From assembly GCF_000702945.1 (NCBI RefSeq), contig NZ_JNLE01000005.1, positions 1,550,001 to 1,614,000 on the forward strand: a stretch of DNA of 64,000 nucleotides, in the 5' to 3' direction. The first letter of the stretch is position 1; each line of letters opens with the position of its first letter. This document shows, piece by piece, positions 52,062 to 61,370 of the stretch. Below the pieces are notes generated by a model. The model was not told the origin of the DNA. It did no database searches and saw only the letters and a program-made list of their open reading frames with translations. Source of the DNA: Clostridium sp. KNHs205 (GTDB lineage Bacteria > Bacillota > Clostridia > Lachnospirales > Lachnospiraceae). Position numbers and translations under genes: made by a program.

Positions 52062-52457
52062 TTAGACTCTTCTGCGTTTAGGTGGTCTACAGCCGTTATG
52101 AGGAACCGGTGTGACATCCTTAATACTTGTTACTTCAATGCCGCAAGCCTGAAGTGCACGAATTGCTGCTTCTCTTCCTGATCCGGGACCTTTAACCATT
52201 ACGTCAACTGTTTTTAAACCATGAACTAAAGCTGCCTTTGCTGCTGTTTCAGCTGCCATCTGTGCTGCATAGGGAGTTGACTTTCTGGAACCTCTAAAGC
52301 CTAAACCACCGGCACTGGCCCATGAAAGAGCGTTGCCTTCTGCATCTGTCAGAGTAACAATTGTATTGTTAAAAGATGACTGGATATGTGCCTGTCCACG
52401 ATCAACGTTTTTCTTAACACGTTTCTTAGTCACTTTTTTTGCTATTTTCTTAGCCAT
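52062..52457 (-). CDS. rpsK: 30S ribosomal protein S11
   Basis: The 131-residue platform protein has HIQSSFNNTIVTLTDAEGNA, GLGFRGSRKSTPYAAQMAAE and C-terminal PVPHNGCRPPKRRRV, all diagnostic of S11. It has AGGAGGG upstream. The short 5' gap (52,458-52,618) after rpsM contains a TTTGCTG/CAGCAAA hairpin. Confidence 0.97.
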   Translation of the reverse strand: MAKKIAKKVTKKRVKKNVDRGQAHIQSSFNNTIVTLTDAEGNALSWASAGGLGFRGSRKSTPYAAQMAAETAAKAALVHGLKTVDVMVKGPGSGREAAIRALQACGIEVTSIKDVTPVPHNGCRPPKRRRV

Positions 52458-52618
52458 TTAACAAACCCTCCTGTTGGATTTTAATTACCTTATTCCGTGA
52501 CTATTCAGCCACTGCGGTTCTTACGAGCGGTTTATACCTTTGCTGTTATACAGCAAATGCATACCTTGCCGTTACAGAACTTGAAATTCTATGAATTTCT
52601 CGTAGTAACTGGATAATA

Positions 52619-52987
52619 TTATTTCTTCTTATTAGCAACTGTACGCTTAGGACCTTTTCTTGTTCTAGCGTTAGTCTTAGTCTTCTGTCCACGAACAGGA
52701 AGGCCTTTTCTATGACGAATTCCTCTGTAGCATCCAATTTCCTGAAGTCTCTTGATATTAAGAGCGATCTCTCTACGTAAATCACCTTCAACTGTCTGAG
52801 TTGCATCAATAATATCACGAATTCTGCCAACTTCTTCGTCTGTTAAATCTCTAACGCGTGTGTCAGGATTAACATTTGCTTCTTTTAAAATACGGTTAGA
52901 ACTTACTCTGCCGATACCATAAACATAAGTAAGACCGATTTCTACACGTTTCTCTCTTGGTAAATCTACACCACTGATACGAGCCAT
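52619..52987 (-). CDS. rpsM: 30S ribosomal protein S13
   Basis: The 122-residue head protein begins MARISGVDLPREKRVEIGLT and ends in the basic GLPVRGQKTKTNARTRKGPK region that touches the P-site tRNA. The ATG at 52987 with ACGGAGG upstream is chosen over the longer frame to 53146. It lies 504 bp after rpmJ, a much wider gap than usual, and may have its own promoter. Confidence 0.97.
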   Translation of the reverse strand: MARISGVDLPREKRVEIGLTYVYGIGRVSSNRILKEANVNPDTRVRDLTDEEVGRIRDIIDATQTVEGDLRREIALNIKRLQEIGCYRGIRHRKGLPVRGQKTKTNARTRKGPKRTVANKKK

Positions 52988-53141
52988 GTGCGTATTACAC
53001 CTCCGTTGTTTTTTAAGGTTGCTCCGGTAGGATGAAAAAAGTATCATATAACAGAATCTCTGAAATATGGTGAAATGCATACCCGTTCCTAATATCCCTG
53101 GAAGCTGATTTTGTAACATTTTCAATAATAAAATGATATTT

Positions 53142-53171
53142 TGCAATGAACAACACCACCTGGTGTTTCAT
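53142..53171 (-). promoter_or_regulatory. large stem-loop in the rpmJ-rpsM spacer
   Basis: CAATGAA and TTCATTG close an inner ACACCA/TGGTGT stem. It is the strongest structure in the 504-bp spacer and lies 155 nt before rpsM. A regulatory leader for the rpsM group is possible. Confidence 0.45.
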
Positions 53172-53465
53172 TGCGCAGCCGCTTTAAATTGTGACAGACT
53201 AACCCTAAGGTTAATCCGCTGAAACCCCATAGATTTCAAGATAAACCATTTTGATTTACCCACAATATCACAATTGCAAAAAAGCAGATTGTAACACAGA
53301 AAGCAAGAACTATATATTGTCGTTTACATGAAAACCTATCAGATAAGCTTCCGGATAAATCTTAACCGGTATTCCTGAGAATTAACGGTTATACTTCACA
53401 GTTTGATATATCAAAGATACCCTCTGATGAATTATCCTGTAAACGCCTTATATAAAACAGTTATG

Positions 53466-53480
53466 CCGCATTCGCGGCCC
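53466..53480 (-). terminator. hairpin just after rpmJ
   Basis: GCCGC and GCGGC form a short stem 12 bp beyond the rpmJ stop, followed by ATAACTGTTTT. It may be a weak or partial terminator separating rpmJ from rpsM. Confidence 0.4.
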
Positions 53481-53491
53481 CTAACTGATTA

Positions 53492-53605
53492 TTAGCCTTG
53501 TCTTTGTTTGTGTCTGGGATTCTCGCAGATTACTCTGATACTTCCCTTTCTCTTTATAATCTTGCACTTTTCGCAGATGGGTTTTACTGATGACCTTACC
53601 TTCAC
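53492..53605 (-). CDS. rpmJ: 50S ribosomal protein L36
   Basis: This short gene starts at GTG 53605, nine bases after AAGGAG. The 37-residue protein begins MKVRSSVKPICEKCKIIKRK, with the zinc ligands CxxC, then Cys and His in ICENPRHKQRQG. This is the zinc-binding (C+) form of L36. Length is exact for the family. Confidence 0.95.
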   Translation of the reverse strand: MKVRSSVKPICEKCKIIKRKGSIRVICENPRHKQRQG

Positions 53606-53684
53606 AGTAATTCACTCCTTTCAAAAAAAGTCCGTCTATCATTATAACAAATGACAGAAGAAAAATCAAGTAAATTTTAGTATT

Positions 53685-53903
53685 TTATTTATCTCTCCAG
53701 ATAATCCTTCCTTTGGTTAAATCATAGGGAGATAATTCTAAAGTTACTTTGTCGCCGGGTACGATTTTAATAAAGTTCATACGTAGTTTTCCGCTGATGT
53801 GAGCAAGTACACGATGGCCATTTTCCAGTTCTACCTGGAACATGGCATTGGGTAATTTCTCAATAACGGTTCCTTCAATTTCAACTACATCTGATTTGGA
53901 CAT
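53685..53903 (-). CDS. infA: translation initiation factor IF-1
   Basis: The 72-residue OB-fold protein binds the 30S A site at initiation. It shows MSKSDVVEIEGTVIEKLPNA, ENGHRVLAHISGKLRMNFIK and GDKVTLELSPYDLTKGRI. It has GGAGG before the ATG and lies 36 bp after the KOW gene. Confidence 0.97.
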   Translation of the reverse strand: MSKSDVVEIEGTVIEKLPNAMFQVELENGHRVLAHISGKLRMNFIKIVPGDKVTLELSPYDLTKGRIIWRDK

Positions 53904-53939
53904 TAAGTCACCTCCATAAATTTGAAGAAATACAACAGA

Positions 53940-54224
53940 TTACCAGGGTACAACCCCTTTATATATCTTACTGTAAGTTTTAATTGCTCTTTTGATATCT
54001 TCATTCCGGGTTATTATGTTTTGATCATTGATGCATGGAAGGAGATTTTCAGTTCCTTCAATGCACTTAATATGCTTTTTGTTTTTTTTCTTCGGGTTTT
54101 TTATGTTTCTGGCAATACCATCCACTAAATATACATATTCATCGTCAGTGCTGCATATGACATAGCATTTGCCTATATCATGTCCTGCGGTGGATATTGC
54201 ACCTCTGCCAATCATATAATCCAC
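53940..54224 (-). CDS. KOW-domain RNA-binding protein (L14e-like)
   Basis: The 94-residue protein begins (GTG start) with DYMIGRGAISTAGHDIGKCY and has YVYLVDGIARNIKNPKKKNKKH, the KOW-type RNA-binding fold common between map and infA in Clostridia. The function is probably ribosome-associated but unproven. It follows map by 24 bp. Confidence 0.85.
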   Translation of the reverse strand: MDYMIGRGAISTAGHDIGKCYVICSTDDEYVYLVDGIARNIKNPKKKNKKHIKCIEGTENLLPCINDQNIITRNEDIKRAIKTYSKIYKGVVPW

Positions 54225-54248
54225 TTTTACGGCTCCGTTATTCCTGCT

Positions 54249-55001
54249 TTATTTTAAAGAGAATATTTCCGGCTCACCCTCTGTTATCAGAATGGTGTTC
54301 TCATAATGCGCCGACAGGGATCTGTCTTCCGTTACAACTGTCCAGTCATCACTTTCCCAGTAAACTTCAGGCCGTCCTGCATTTACCATAGGTTCTATGG
54401 CGAAGGTCATTCCCGGCTCCAGCCTGATTCCTCTTCTTTTCTGTGCAAAGTTTGGAATCTGCGGGTCTTCATGGAGCTTAGTACCGATGCCGTGTCCTAC
54501 AAGGTCTCTAACAACCGAAAACCCAAAAGACTCCACATAGTTTTGAATCGCAGAGGATATATCATTTAAATGATTGCCAGCTTTTGCATATTTAATCCCC
54601 TCAAAAAAACTTTGTTGGGTTACCCGTATGAGTTCTTTTGCATCTTCCGTAATTTCACCCACTGCCCAGGTTCTGGCGGCATCCGAATGATATCCTTTAT
54701 ATATCACACCTGCATCCAAGCTTACAATATCTCCATTGTTTAATATTCTTCCCTTGGAGGGGATTCCATGAACCACCTGCTCATTTACGGAAACACAGAC
54801 AGATGCAGGATAACCATTATAATTAAGAAAGGAGGCAATACAGCCATAACCTTTAATTAATTCCCTGGTTTTTTTGTCAATATCCAGAGTTGTGATTCCC
54901 GGTTGAATGAACTCCTTCAGCTCTTCATGAACAGCTGCCAGAATCTTTCCCGCTTCACGCATTAATTCTATTTCTCTCTCTGATTTTATTGTAACTGACA
55001 T
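54249..55001 (-). CDS. map: methionine aminopeptidase type I
   Basis: The 250-residue metallopeptidase removes initiator Met. Its five metal ligands are visible: Asp in VSLDAGVIYKGYHSDAARTW (two), His in LVGHGIG, Glu in FAIEPM and Glu near HYENTILI. It lacks an N-terminal zinc extension. It lies 140 bp after adk. Confidence 0.96.
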   Translation of the reverse strand: MSVTIKSEREIELMREAGKILAAVHEELKEFIQPGITTLDIDKKTRELIKGYGCIASFLNYNGYPASVCVSVNEQVVHGIPSKGRILNNGDIVSLDAGVIYKGYHSDAARTWAVGEITEDAKELIRVTQQSFFEGIKYAKAGNHLNDISSAIQNYVESFGFSVVRDLVGHGIGTKLHEDPQIPNFAQKRRGIRLEPGMTFAIEPMVNAGRPEVYWESDDWTVVTEDRSLSAHYENTILITEGEPEIFSLK

Positions 55002-55141
55002 AATATCACTCCCTGCATCTGTTCTATAATTTAATAAGCTGAATAAATTAAATATTGGCTTTTCCGCTCCAGGTATAATAATACTTTCATATACAGCATC
55101 TTATTCCCTGAAACTAAGAAAAAGAAATCTAATTTATATTT

Positions 55142-55786
55142 TTACTTTCCAAGGACTTCTAAGATATCTTCGAAAGTATCAGTCATATTCTTTCTTCCGT
55201 CAACTTCTTTTAAGATTCCCTGCTTGGTGTAATAATCAATTAAAGGCTGTGTCTGATTATGATATATCTCAAGACGCTTTAATACGGTCTCAGGCTTATC
55301 ATCCTCTCTTAATACGATCTCGCTGCCGCAAGTATCGCAGATACCCTCTACTTTGGTAGGAATGGTAACAACATGATAAGTAGCACCACAGTTTAAGCAA
55401 GCTCTTCTGCCGGACATTCTACTAACGATATCACTGTCAGGTACTTCTACATTAACAGCAAAATCTACCTTCTCATCGATTGCTTTTAAAGCATTATCCA
55501 GTGCTTCTGCCTGTGGAATAGTTCTGGGGAAACCATCAAGAATATATCCCTTCTCGCAGTCTGCCTGCTTGATTCGGTCAACTACAAGATCAACTACAAG
55601 TTCGTCGGGTACTAAAAGTCCCTGATCCATGTAGCCTTTGGCTTTCTTTCCAAGCTCTGTACCATTTTTGATATTTGCTCTGAAAATATCGCCTGTTGAT
55701 ATATGAGGAATAGTAAATTTCTCAGCAAGTCTCTTAGCCTGTGTTCCTTTACCTGCGCCAGGTGCGCCTAACATAATAATCTTCAT
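55142..55786 (-). CDS. adk: adenylate kinase
   Basis: The 214-residue enzyme interconverts ATP, AMP and ADP. It has the P-loop GAPGAGKGTQ, GDIFRANI, GFPRTIPQAE and a zinc lid with CLNC and CDTC. The ATG at 55786 (GGGAG nine bases upstream) is chosen over 55819. It follows secY in the ribosomal cluster, as usual. Confidence 0.97.
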   Translation of the reverse strand: MKIIMLGAPGAGKGTQAKRLAEKFTIPHISTGDIFRANIKNGTELGKKAKGYMDQGLLVPDELVVDLVVDRIKQADCEKGYILDGFPRTIPQAEALDNALKAIDEKVDFAVNVEVPDSDIVSRMSGRRACLNCGATYHVVTIPTKVEGICDTCGSEIVLREDDKPETVLKRLEIYHNQTQPLIDYYTKQGILKEVDGRKNMTDTFEDILEVLGK

Positions 55787-55860
55787 TTTTGTAAACTCCC
55801 TTCGAAAAGCAATCTGCAAATGGCGGGGCTGTGCCCCGCCTGCAGTTTATCTGTATTTTA

Positions 55861-57189
55861 TTAATCATTTAAGAATCCCTTGTAATGACGTACTAACATC
55901 TGGGATTCAATCTGCTTCATGGTCTCAAGAACAACACCAACGATAATGATGATAGATGTTCCACCAAAGGTTACCTGTGCATTGAAGCTTCCTGAGAAGA
56001 AAATGGGAACTACAGACACAATAGTTAAACCAATTGCACCGATTAAAATAACGTTATTTACTACTTTTGTAAGGTATTCCGCTGTGGGCTTACCGGGACG
56101 AATACCCGGAATAAAACCACCCTGCTTCTTCATATTGTTGGATACTTCAAGTGGATTGAAAGTAATTGAAGTATAGAAGTAAGCGAAGAAGATAATTAAA
56201 ACGATGTAAATAAGCAAGCCAAGAGTGTATTTGAACTCACCTAAGCTTTTAAAGTTACACCAGTTATTCTGATTTAATAAGTATAATACCTTAGGCCAGA
56301 AATATGCTCTTGCCGGATGTACATCAAAGAAAGATGATACAACGATAGGGAACTGCATAATAGATCCAGCGAAAATTACTGGAATTACACCTGCAGTATT
56401 AACTTTTAAAGGAATATGAGAGGATTGTCCACCTATCATTTTTCTGCCTTGTACTTTTTTTGCATACTGAACAGGGATTTTTCTCTGTCCGCTCTGCAGT
56501 AAAACTACAAATACAATTACAAATACTGTAACCAGAACAATAATAACAGTTCCAAGGATACCATTGATAACACTGGAAGCACCTGTTACGAATGTTCTGA
56601 AAAGATTAGTAAAATCACTAGGTAATTTGGCTACGATATTGACTAAAAGGATTATTGAGATACCATTTCCAACGCCTTTTTCTGTAATTCTCTCACCTAA
56701 CCACATAAGGAAGGTAGATCCTGCAGTTAAAGCTGCAACAACGATTACTACATTAGTAAAAGTTAATCCACCGATTAATAAACCTGAATTACCAAAACCG
56801 ATAGCCATAGCAACAGATTCAACCAGTGCTAAGACAACTGTCAGGTAACGTGTAAATTCAGCAATCTTCTTTCTTCCGTCTTCTCCGTCTTTTTGCATTT
56901 CCTCTAACTTAGGAATCGCAATTGTAAGGAGCTGCATTATGATTGAGGATGTAATATAAGGTGTAATATTCAGAGCAAATATTGACATCTGAGTAAAAGA
57001 ACCACCAGTTAAAGTATCAAAGAAACCTAAAGAAGTCTGGCCCGAAACCCATTGGGCGAAATACTCCCTGTTTATTTCTGGTACAGGGAGCTGAGAGCCA
57101 AGTCTTACGATAATTAATGCAATAAAAGTAAACACTAACTTATTTCTTATATCTTTAATCTTAAAAGCATTTCGGATTGTTTTAAACAT
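55861..57189 (-). CDS. secY: preprotein translocase subunit SecY
   Basis: The 442-residue channel subunit has ten membrane helices. The family signature regions are GGSFTQMSIFALNITPYITS (plug region) and NTAGVIPVIFAGSI, with RKIPVQYAKKVQGRK before it. It begins three bases after the rplO stop, so it is translationally coupled. Confidence 0.97.
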   Translation of the reverse strand: MFKTIRNAFKIKDIRNKLVFTFIALIIVRLGSQLPVPEINREYFAQWVSGQTSLGFFDTLTGGSFTQMSIFALNITPYITSSIIMQLLTIAIPKLEEMQKDGEDGRKKIAEFTRYLTVVLALVESVAMAIGFGNSGLLIGGLTFTNVVIVVAALTAGSTFLMWLGERITEKGVGNGISIILLVNIVAKLPSDFTNLFRTFVTGASSVINGILGTVIIVLVTVFVIVFVVLLQSGQRKIPVQYAKKVQGRKMIGGQSSHIPLKVNTAGVIPVIFAGSIMQFPIVVSSFFDVHPARAYFWPKVLYLLNQNNWCNFKSLGEFKYTLGLLIYIVLIIFFAYFYTSITFNPLEVSNNMKKQGGFIPGIRPGKPTAEYLTKVVNNVILIGAIGLTIVSVVPIFFSGSFNAQVTFGGTSIIIIVGVVLETMKQIESQMLVRHYKGFLND

Positions 57190-57192
57190 CTC

Positions 57193-57633
57193 CTAAATCA
57201 CCTCAGCATTTCCACCAAGAGCTTTAATTTTCTCTGCAGCAGATTCGCTGAATGCAGATACTTTTACGTCAAGCTTCTTAGTAAGTTCTCCATTTCCTAG
57301 GATCTTAACACCATCTCTGGGGTTCTTAACGATACCAGTCTCGATTAAAGTCGCGATAGTAACTACAGAACCATCTTCAAAAACATTCAGTCTGTCTACG
57401 TTGATTGCTACGATTTCTTTTGTATTTCTGTTTGTAAAACCTCTCTTAGGTAAGGTTCTGATAAAAGGAGTCTGACCACCTTCGAAACCTACTCTGGGTG
57501 CGCCGGAACGTGCCTTCTGTCCTTTATGTCCTTTACCTGCAGTTTTACCATTACCTGAACCATGTCCACGGCCTTTTCTGAAATTTCCGCTTTGCTTGGA
57601 GCCTTCTGCCGGTCTTAATTCTGATAAATTCAT
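57193..57633 (-). CDS. rplO: 50S ribosomal protein L15
   Basis: The 146-residue protein begins MNLSELRPAEGSKQSGNFRK with the glycine-rich GRGHGSGNGKTAGKGHKGQK tail of L15, then GFEGGQTPFIRTLPKRGF. It is one of the later 50S assembly proteins. GGAGG precedes the ATG. Confidence 0.97.
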   Translation of the reverse strand: MNLSELRPAEGSKQSGNFRKGRGHGSGNGKTAGKGHKGQKARSGAPRVGFEGGQTPFIRTLPKRGFTNRNTKEIVAINVDRLNVFEDGSVVTIATLIETGIVKNPRDGVKILGNGELTKKLDVKVSAFSESAAEKIKALGGNAEVI

Positions 57634-57661
57634 CTAGTACACCTCCTTACTTTCTTGGGAA

Positions 57662-57844
57662 TTATATCTCTTCTACCTTTACTAAATGTCTTACCTGATC
57701 AACCATACCTCTAACACATTCATTGTTGGGTAATTCTACCGTTTTGTGGAGCTTTCTAAGGCCTAATGCTTCCACTGTCTTTTTATGCTTAGGGATAGAA
57801 CTGATTGTAGACTTTACTAAAGTTACTTTTAATTTCTCTGCCAT
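57662..57844 (-). CDS. rpmD: 50S ribosomal protein L30
   Basis: The 60-residue protein MAEKLKVTLVKSTISSIPKH ... GLRKLHKTVELPNNECVRGM is a standard short bacterial L30. The ATG at 57844, with GGAGG eight bases upstream, is chosen over an in-frame GTG at 57853. Confidence 0.95.
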   Translation of the reverse strand: MAEKLKVTLVKSTISSIPKHKKTVEALGLRKLHKTVELPNNECVRGMVDQVRHLVKVEEI

Positions 57845-57856
57845 CTTGGGCACCTC

Positions 57857-58366
57857 CTAGCCTAACAACTCTTCTACAGTGATACCACGGAGTTTAGCCA
57901 CTTCCTCAGGAGTTCTTAAGTGACTTAATCCTTCGATTGTTGCCAAAACTACGTTCTGCTTGTTATTGGAACCAAGTGATTTTGTACGAATATTCTTAAA
58001 ACCAGCAAGCTCAAGAACGTTACGTGCAGGACCACCAGCAATAATTCCGGTACCTTCTGGTGAACGCTTTAAGAGTACTGTAGCGCCGCCGAATTTTCCT
58101 GTATAGTCATGAGGAACACTTCCGTTTTCATCAATAGGGAATGAGATTAATTTCTTCTTGGCATCTTCAATTCCTTTACGGATAGCTTCAGGTATTTCTG
58201 TTGCTTTTCCAAGACCTGCTCCGACATGGCCGTTTTTATCACCAACTACTACTAAAGCTGTAAAGCGGAAGTTACGTCCACCTTTTACTACTTTCGTAAC
58301 ACGTTTAATGGATACTACTTTTTCTACTAACTCCAGTTGATCAACATCAACGATTGTACGTTTCAT
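57857..58366 (-). CDS. rpsE: 30S ribosomal protein S5
   Basis: The 169-residue protein has the S5 double-stranded-RNA-binding fold (VVKGGRNFRFTALVVVGDKN, GHVGAGLGKATEIPEAIRKG) and the C-terminal GTGIIAGGPARNVLELAG. It contributes to decoding accuracy. GAGGG precedes the ATG. Confidence 0.97.
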   Translation of the reverse strand: MKRTIVDVDQLELVEKVVSIKRVTKVVKGGRNFRFTALVVVGDKNGHVGAGLGKATEIPEAIRKGIEDAKKKLISFPIDENGSVPHDYTGKFGGATVLLKRSPEGTGIIAGGPARNVLELAGFKNIRTKSLGSNNKQNVVLATIEGLSHLRTPEEVAKLRGITVEELLG

Positions 58367-58382
58367 GTGTTTCCCTCCTCGC

Positions 58383-58751
58383 TTAGAATTCCAGACCAGC
58401 TTCTCTTGCTGCTTCTGCTAATGCTTTAACTTTACCCTGATATATGAAACCGCCTCTATCAAAGACAACAGCTTTAATGCCTTTTTCAACTGCTTTCTTT
58501 GCAATAACAGTTCCTAAATATGCTGCTGCAGCTACGTCATTTGTCTTTTCAAGTTCAGCCTTAACATCCTTTTGAAGGGTGGAAGCTGATACTAAAGTAG
58601 TACCTACGGTATCGTCAATGATCTGAGCGTACATATGGGTATTACTTCTAAACACAGCAAGACGCGGTCTTTCAGGAGTTCCGGAAAAACGATTACGTAA
58701 TTTTCTATGTTTATTTACACGAACTTTGGATCTTGCTTCTTTACTAACCAT
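58383..58751 (-). CDS. rplR: 50S ribosomal protein L18
   Basis: The 122-residue 5S rRNA-binding protein has KHRKLRNRFSGTPERPRLAV, YAQIIDDTVGTTLVSAST and the C-terminal VVFDRGGFIYQGKVKALAEA. GGAGG precedes the ATG. Confidence 0.97.
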   Translation of the reverse strand: MVSKEARSKVRVNKHRKLRNRFSGTPERPRLAVFRSNTHMYAQIIDDTVGTTLVSASTLQKDVKAELEKTNDVAAAAYLGTVIAKKAVEKGIKAVVFDRGGFIYQGKVKALAEAAREAGLEF

Positions 58752-58768
58752 TTTTATTTCACCTCCAA

Positions 58769-59311
58769 TTATTTCTTACCAGTCTTACCAACTTTACGTC
58801 TAATAACTTCATCAGCATATTTAATACCTTTACCTTTGTAAGGTTCAGGTCTTCTCTTATCTCTGATTTCAGCAGCGTATTGTCCGACTTTTTCTTTATC
58901 TATACCTTTAACTGTAATCTTGTTCTGTCCTTCTAATACTGACTCAATACCTTCAGGATCAACCATAACTACGGGATGTGAATATCCAAGTGTTAAAGTT
59001 AATTCTTTTCCGGATTTAGCAGCTCTGTAACCAACACCGTTTACTTCAAGTACTTTCTCATATCCGGCAGTTACACCAGTTACCATATTGTTAACCAGTG
59101 TTCTTGTAAGACCATGTAAAGATTTCATTTTCTTTAAGTCATTAGGTCTTGTTACGATAATCTCAGAACCTTCAAGTTTAATATCCATTTCAGCGGGTAA
59201 CACTCTTTCCAGTGTTCCCTTAGGACCTTTTACAGTCACTTTATTATTTTCTGCTATATCAACGGTTACACCAGCTGGTACAGCGATAGGCATTCTTCCT
59301 ATACGTGACAT
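58769..59311 (-). CDS. rplF: 50S ribosomal protein L6
   Basis: The 180-residue protein begins MSRIGRMPIAVPAGVTVDIA and has the C-terminal motif EPYKGKGIKYADEVIRRKVG, the L6 signature near the factor-binding site. A 144-bp spacer with a CCTG/CAGG hairpin separates it from rpsH. Confidence 0.97.
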   Translation of the reverse strand: MSRIGRMPIAVPAGVTVDIAENNKVTVKGPKGTLERVLPAEMDIKLEGSEIIVTRPNDLKKMKSLHGLTRTLVNNMVTGVTAGYEKVLEVNGVGYRAAKSGKELTLTLGYSHPVVMVDPEGIESVLEGQNKITVKGIDKEKVGQYAAEIRDKRRPEPYKGKGIKYADEVIRRKVGKTGKK

Positions 59312-59455
59312 GCCCGCACCTCCTATAATTTTATTACTTCTTGACTGACCTCCTGTTTCATCAGGATATTACAGCAGGAAGTATATTTATTGTTGACATA
59401 ATTTTTCCCCGCTTTGTCAGCAAAACGGGTAAAAGGGGGTAGTTTATTCAGCTGA

Positions 59456-59857
59456 TTACCAAACAAATGCCAGTACTTCGCCGCCTACATTTAATTTTCT
59501 TGCTTCCTTATCGGTTACAACACCTTTATTGGTGGAGATGATTGCAACACCAAGTCCTCCAAGTACCTTAGGAAGTTCCTCGGTATTAGCATAAACGCGA
59601 AGTCCGGGTTTGGAAATTCTCTTAAGACCAGTAATGATTTTAACATTTTTATCTTTACCATATTTTAATGTAACATGGATGTTTTTGAAACCATCTACTT
59701 CTTCAATATCATACTTTCTGATATAACCTTCTTTTAAAAGGATATCAGCTATCGCTACCTTCATTTTAGAAGCAGGGATATCTACTGTATCATGTTTTGC
59801 AGTGTTGGCATTGCGGATTCTTGTAAGCATATCTGCAATAGGATCGCTCATTGTCAT
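59456..59857 (-). CDS. rpsH: 30S ribosomal protein S8
   Basis: The 133-residue primary 16S-binding protein begins MTMSDPIADMLTRIRNANTA and ends GGLGVAIISTNKGVVTDKEA with GEVLAFVW. In other bacteria S8 autoregulates the spc group. AGGAGG precedes the ATG. Confidence 0.97.
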   Translation of the reverse strand: MTMSDPIADMLTRIRNANTAKHDTVDIPASKMKVAIADILLKEGYIRKYDIEEVDGFKNIHVTLKYGKDKNVKIITGLKRISKPGLRVYANTEELPKVLGGLGVAIISTNKGVVTDKEARKLNVGGEVLAFVW

Positions 59858-59880
59858 GTTGTTTGCCTCCTTCCTTTTAA

Positions 59881-60066
59881 TTACCAGCTTGCTTTCTTAA
59901 CGCCTGGTATTTGTCCTTTATATGCTAATTCACGGAAGCAGATTCTGCAAACTCCGTATTTTCTTAAATAACCATGTGGACGGCCACAGATTCTGCAGCG
60001 ATTGTACTCCCTGGTGGAAAACTTCTGGGTACGTTGCTGCTTAATTTTCATAGACGTTTTAGCCAT
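59881..60066 (-). CDS. rpsN: 30S ribosomal protein S14 type Z
   Basis: The 61-residue protein is the zinc form, with ligands CRICGRPHGY and CRICFRELAYKG (two CxxC). It is typical of Firmicutes and lies 15 bp after rplE. Confidence 0.96.
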   Translation of the reverse strand: MAKTSMKIKQQRTQKFSTREYNRCRICGRPHGYLRKYGVCRICFRELAYKGQIPGVKKASW

Positions 60067-60081
60067 GAAATTCCCTCCTAA

Positions 60082-60621
60082 CTATTTTTTGAATGGCATA
60101 CCGAATAATGTCAATAATTCACGAGCTTCTTCATCAGTCTTGGCAGTAGTAACGAAAATAATGTCCATACCTCTGACTTTGTCAATTTTATCATATTCGA
60201 TTTCAGGGAAAATAACCTGTTCTTTAATACCGAGAGCATAGTTTCCTCTTCCGTCAAATGAGTTTGCGCTTACACCTCTAAAGTCACGAACGCGAGGGAG
60301 TGCAAGGTTAATAAGACGATCAGCGAACTCATACATCTTATCTCCTCTTAAGGTAACTTTGCAACCGATAGGCATGCCTTCTCTGAGTTTAAAGTTAGCT
60401 ACGGATTTCTTAGCTTTGGTTACAACAGCTTTCTGTCCAGCGATTGTTTCCATATCTTTAATGGCAGCATCTAAAAGCTTGGAGTTTTCCTTTGCTTCGC
60501 CGACACCCATATTAATAACGATCTTGTTTAATTTGGGTACTTCCAGTGTGTTTTTGTAACCGAATTTCTTTTCCATTCCAGCTACGATTTCGTTCAAATA
60601 TTGTTCTTTTAATCTAGTCAA
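60082..60621 (-). CDS. rplE: 50S ribosomal protein L5
   Basis: The 179-residue 5S rRNA-binding protein has PKLNKIVINMGVGEAKENSK, KLREGMPIGCKVTLRG and GLGNYALGIKEQVIFPEIEY-type sequence near the end. The start is TTG at 60621, nine bases after GGAGG. Confidence 0.97.
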   Translation of the reverse strand: MTRLKEQYLNEIVAGMEKKFGYKNTLEVPKLNKIVINMGVGEAKENSKLLDAAIKDMETIAGQKAVVTKAKKSVANFKLREGMPIGCKVTLRGDKMYEFADRLINLALPRVRDFRGVSANSFDGRGNYALGIKEQVIFPEIEYDKIDKVRGMDIIFVTTAKTDEEARELLTLFGMPFKK

Positions 60622-60645
60622 CTTATGGGACCTCCTCTCTTAGAA

Positions 60646-60963
60646 TTAGTCAATAACGTCGCCATTTACTTTAGCGATACGTACTTTTTTGGAACCTTTT
60701 TTACCTTCAACTGTAGTAAATCCGATTCTTGTAGTCTTTCCCTTGTGAACGTACATTACGTTAGAAGCATCGATAGGAGCCTCCTGATGTACGATTCCGC
60801 CCTTGGGATTAGCCTGATTAGCTTTTGCATGTTTTGTAATCATGTTTACGCCTTCAACCAGTACTTTTCCGTCTACAACAGCAACTACTTTACCTTCTTT
60901 GCCTTTATCTTTACCGGTGATAACTTTCACGTTATCTCCCTTTTTGATTTTTAACATTGACAC
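60646..60963 (-). CDS. rplX: 50S ribosomal protein L24
   Basis: The 105-residue KOW protein has KIKKGDNVKVITGKDKGKEG and VEGVNMITKHAKANQANPKG. The start is GTG at 60963, nine bases after GGAGG; the ATG two codons later is less well spaced. L24 initiates 50S assembly. Confidence 0.96.
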   Translation of the reverse strand: MSMLKIKKGDNVKVITGKDKGKEGKVVAVVDGKVLVEGVNMITKHAKANQANPKGGIVHQEAPIDASNVMYVHKGKTTRIGFTTVEGKKGSKKVRIAKVNGDVID

Positions 60964-60977
60964 AGGTTTCCACCTCC

Positions 60978-61346
60978 TTATAGTACTTCTGGTGCTAATG
61001 AAACGATCTTCATGAACTGTTTTTCTCTTAACTCCCTGGCAACAGGTCCGAAGATACGTGTTCCTTTGGGATTTTTGTCTTCTTTTATGATAACAGCTGC
61101 GTTCTCATCAAATTTGATGTAGGAACCGTCTTTACGACGAGCACCTTTTACACTACGAACAACAACAGCTTTTACAACGTCACCTTTTTTTACAACACCG
61201 CCTGGTGTTGCATCTTTAACGCTGGCAACAATAACATCGCCGATGTTAGCGTATCTTCTTGTTGATCCGCCAAGTACCCTGATGCAGAGTAATTCTTTTG
61301 CACCGGTATTATCAGCAACTCTAAGTCTTGATTCCTGTTGTATCAT
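60978..61346 (-). CDS. rplN: 50S ribosomal protein L14
   Basis: The 122-residue protein begins MIQQESRLRVADNTGAKELL and has VIKEDKNPKGTRIFGPVARE, diagnostic of L14 at the subunit interface. AAGGAG precedes the ATG. Confidence 0.97.
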   Translation of the reverse strand: MIQQESRLRVADNTGAKELLCIRVLGGSTRRYANIGDVIVASVKDATPGGVVKKGDVVKAVVVRSVKGARRKDGSYIKFDENAAVIIKEDKNPKGTRIFGPVARELREKQFMKIVSLAPEVL

Positions 61347-61370
61347 GACCTTACTCCTTTCAGAATCGCA

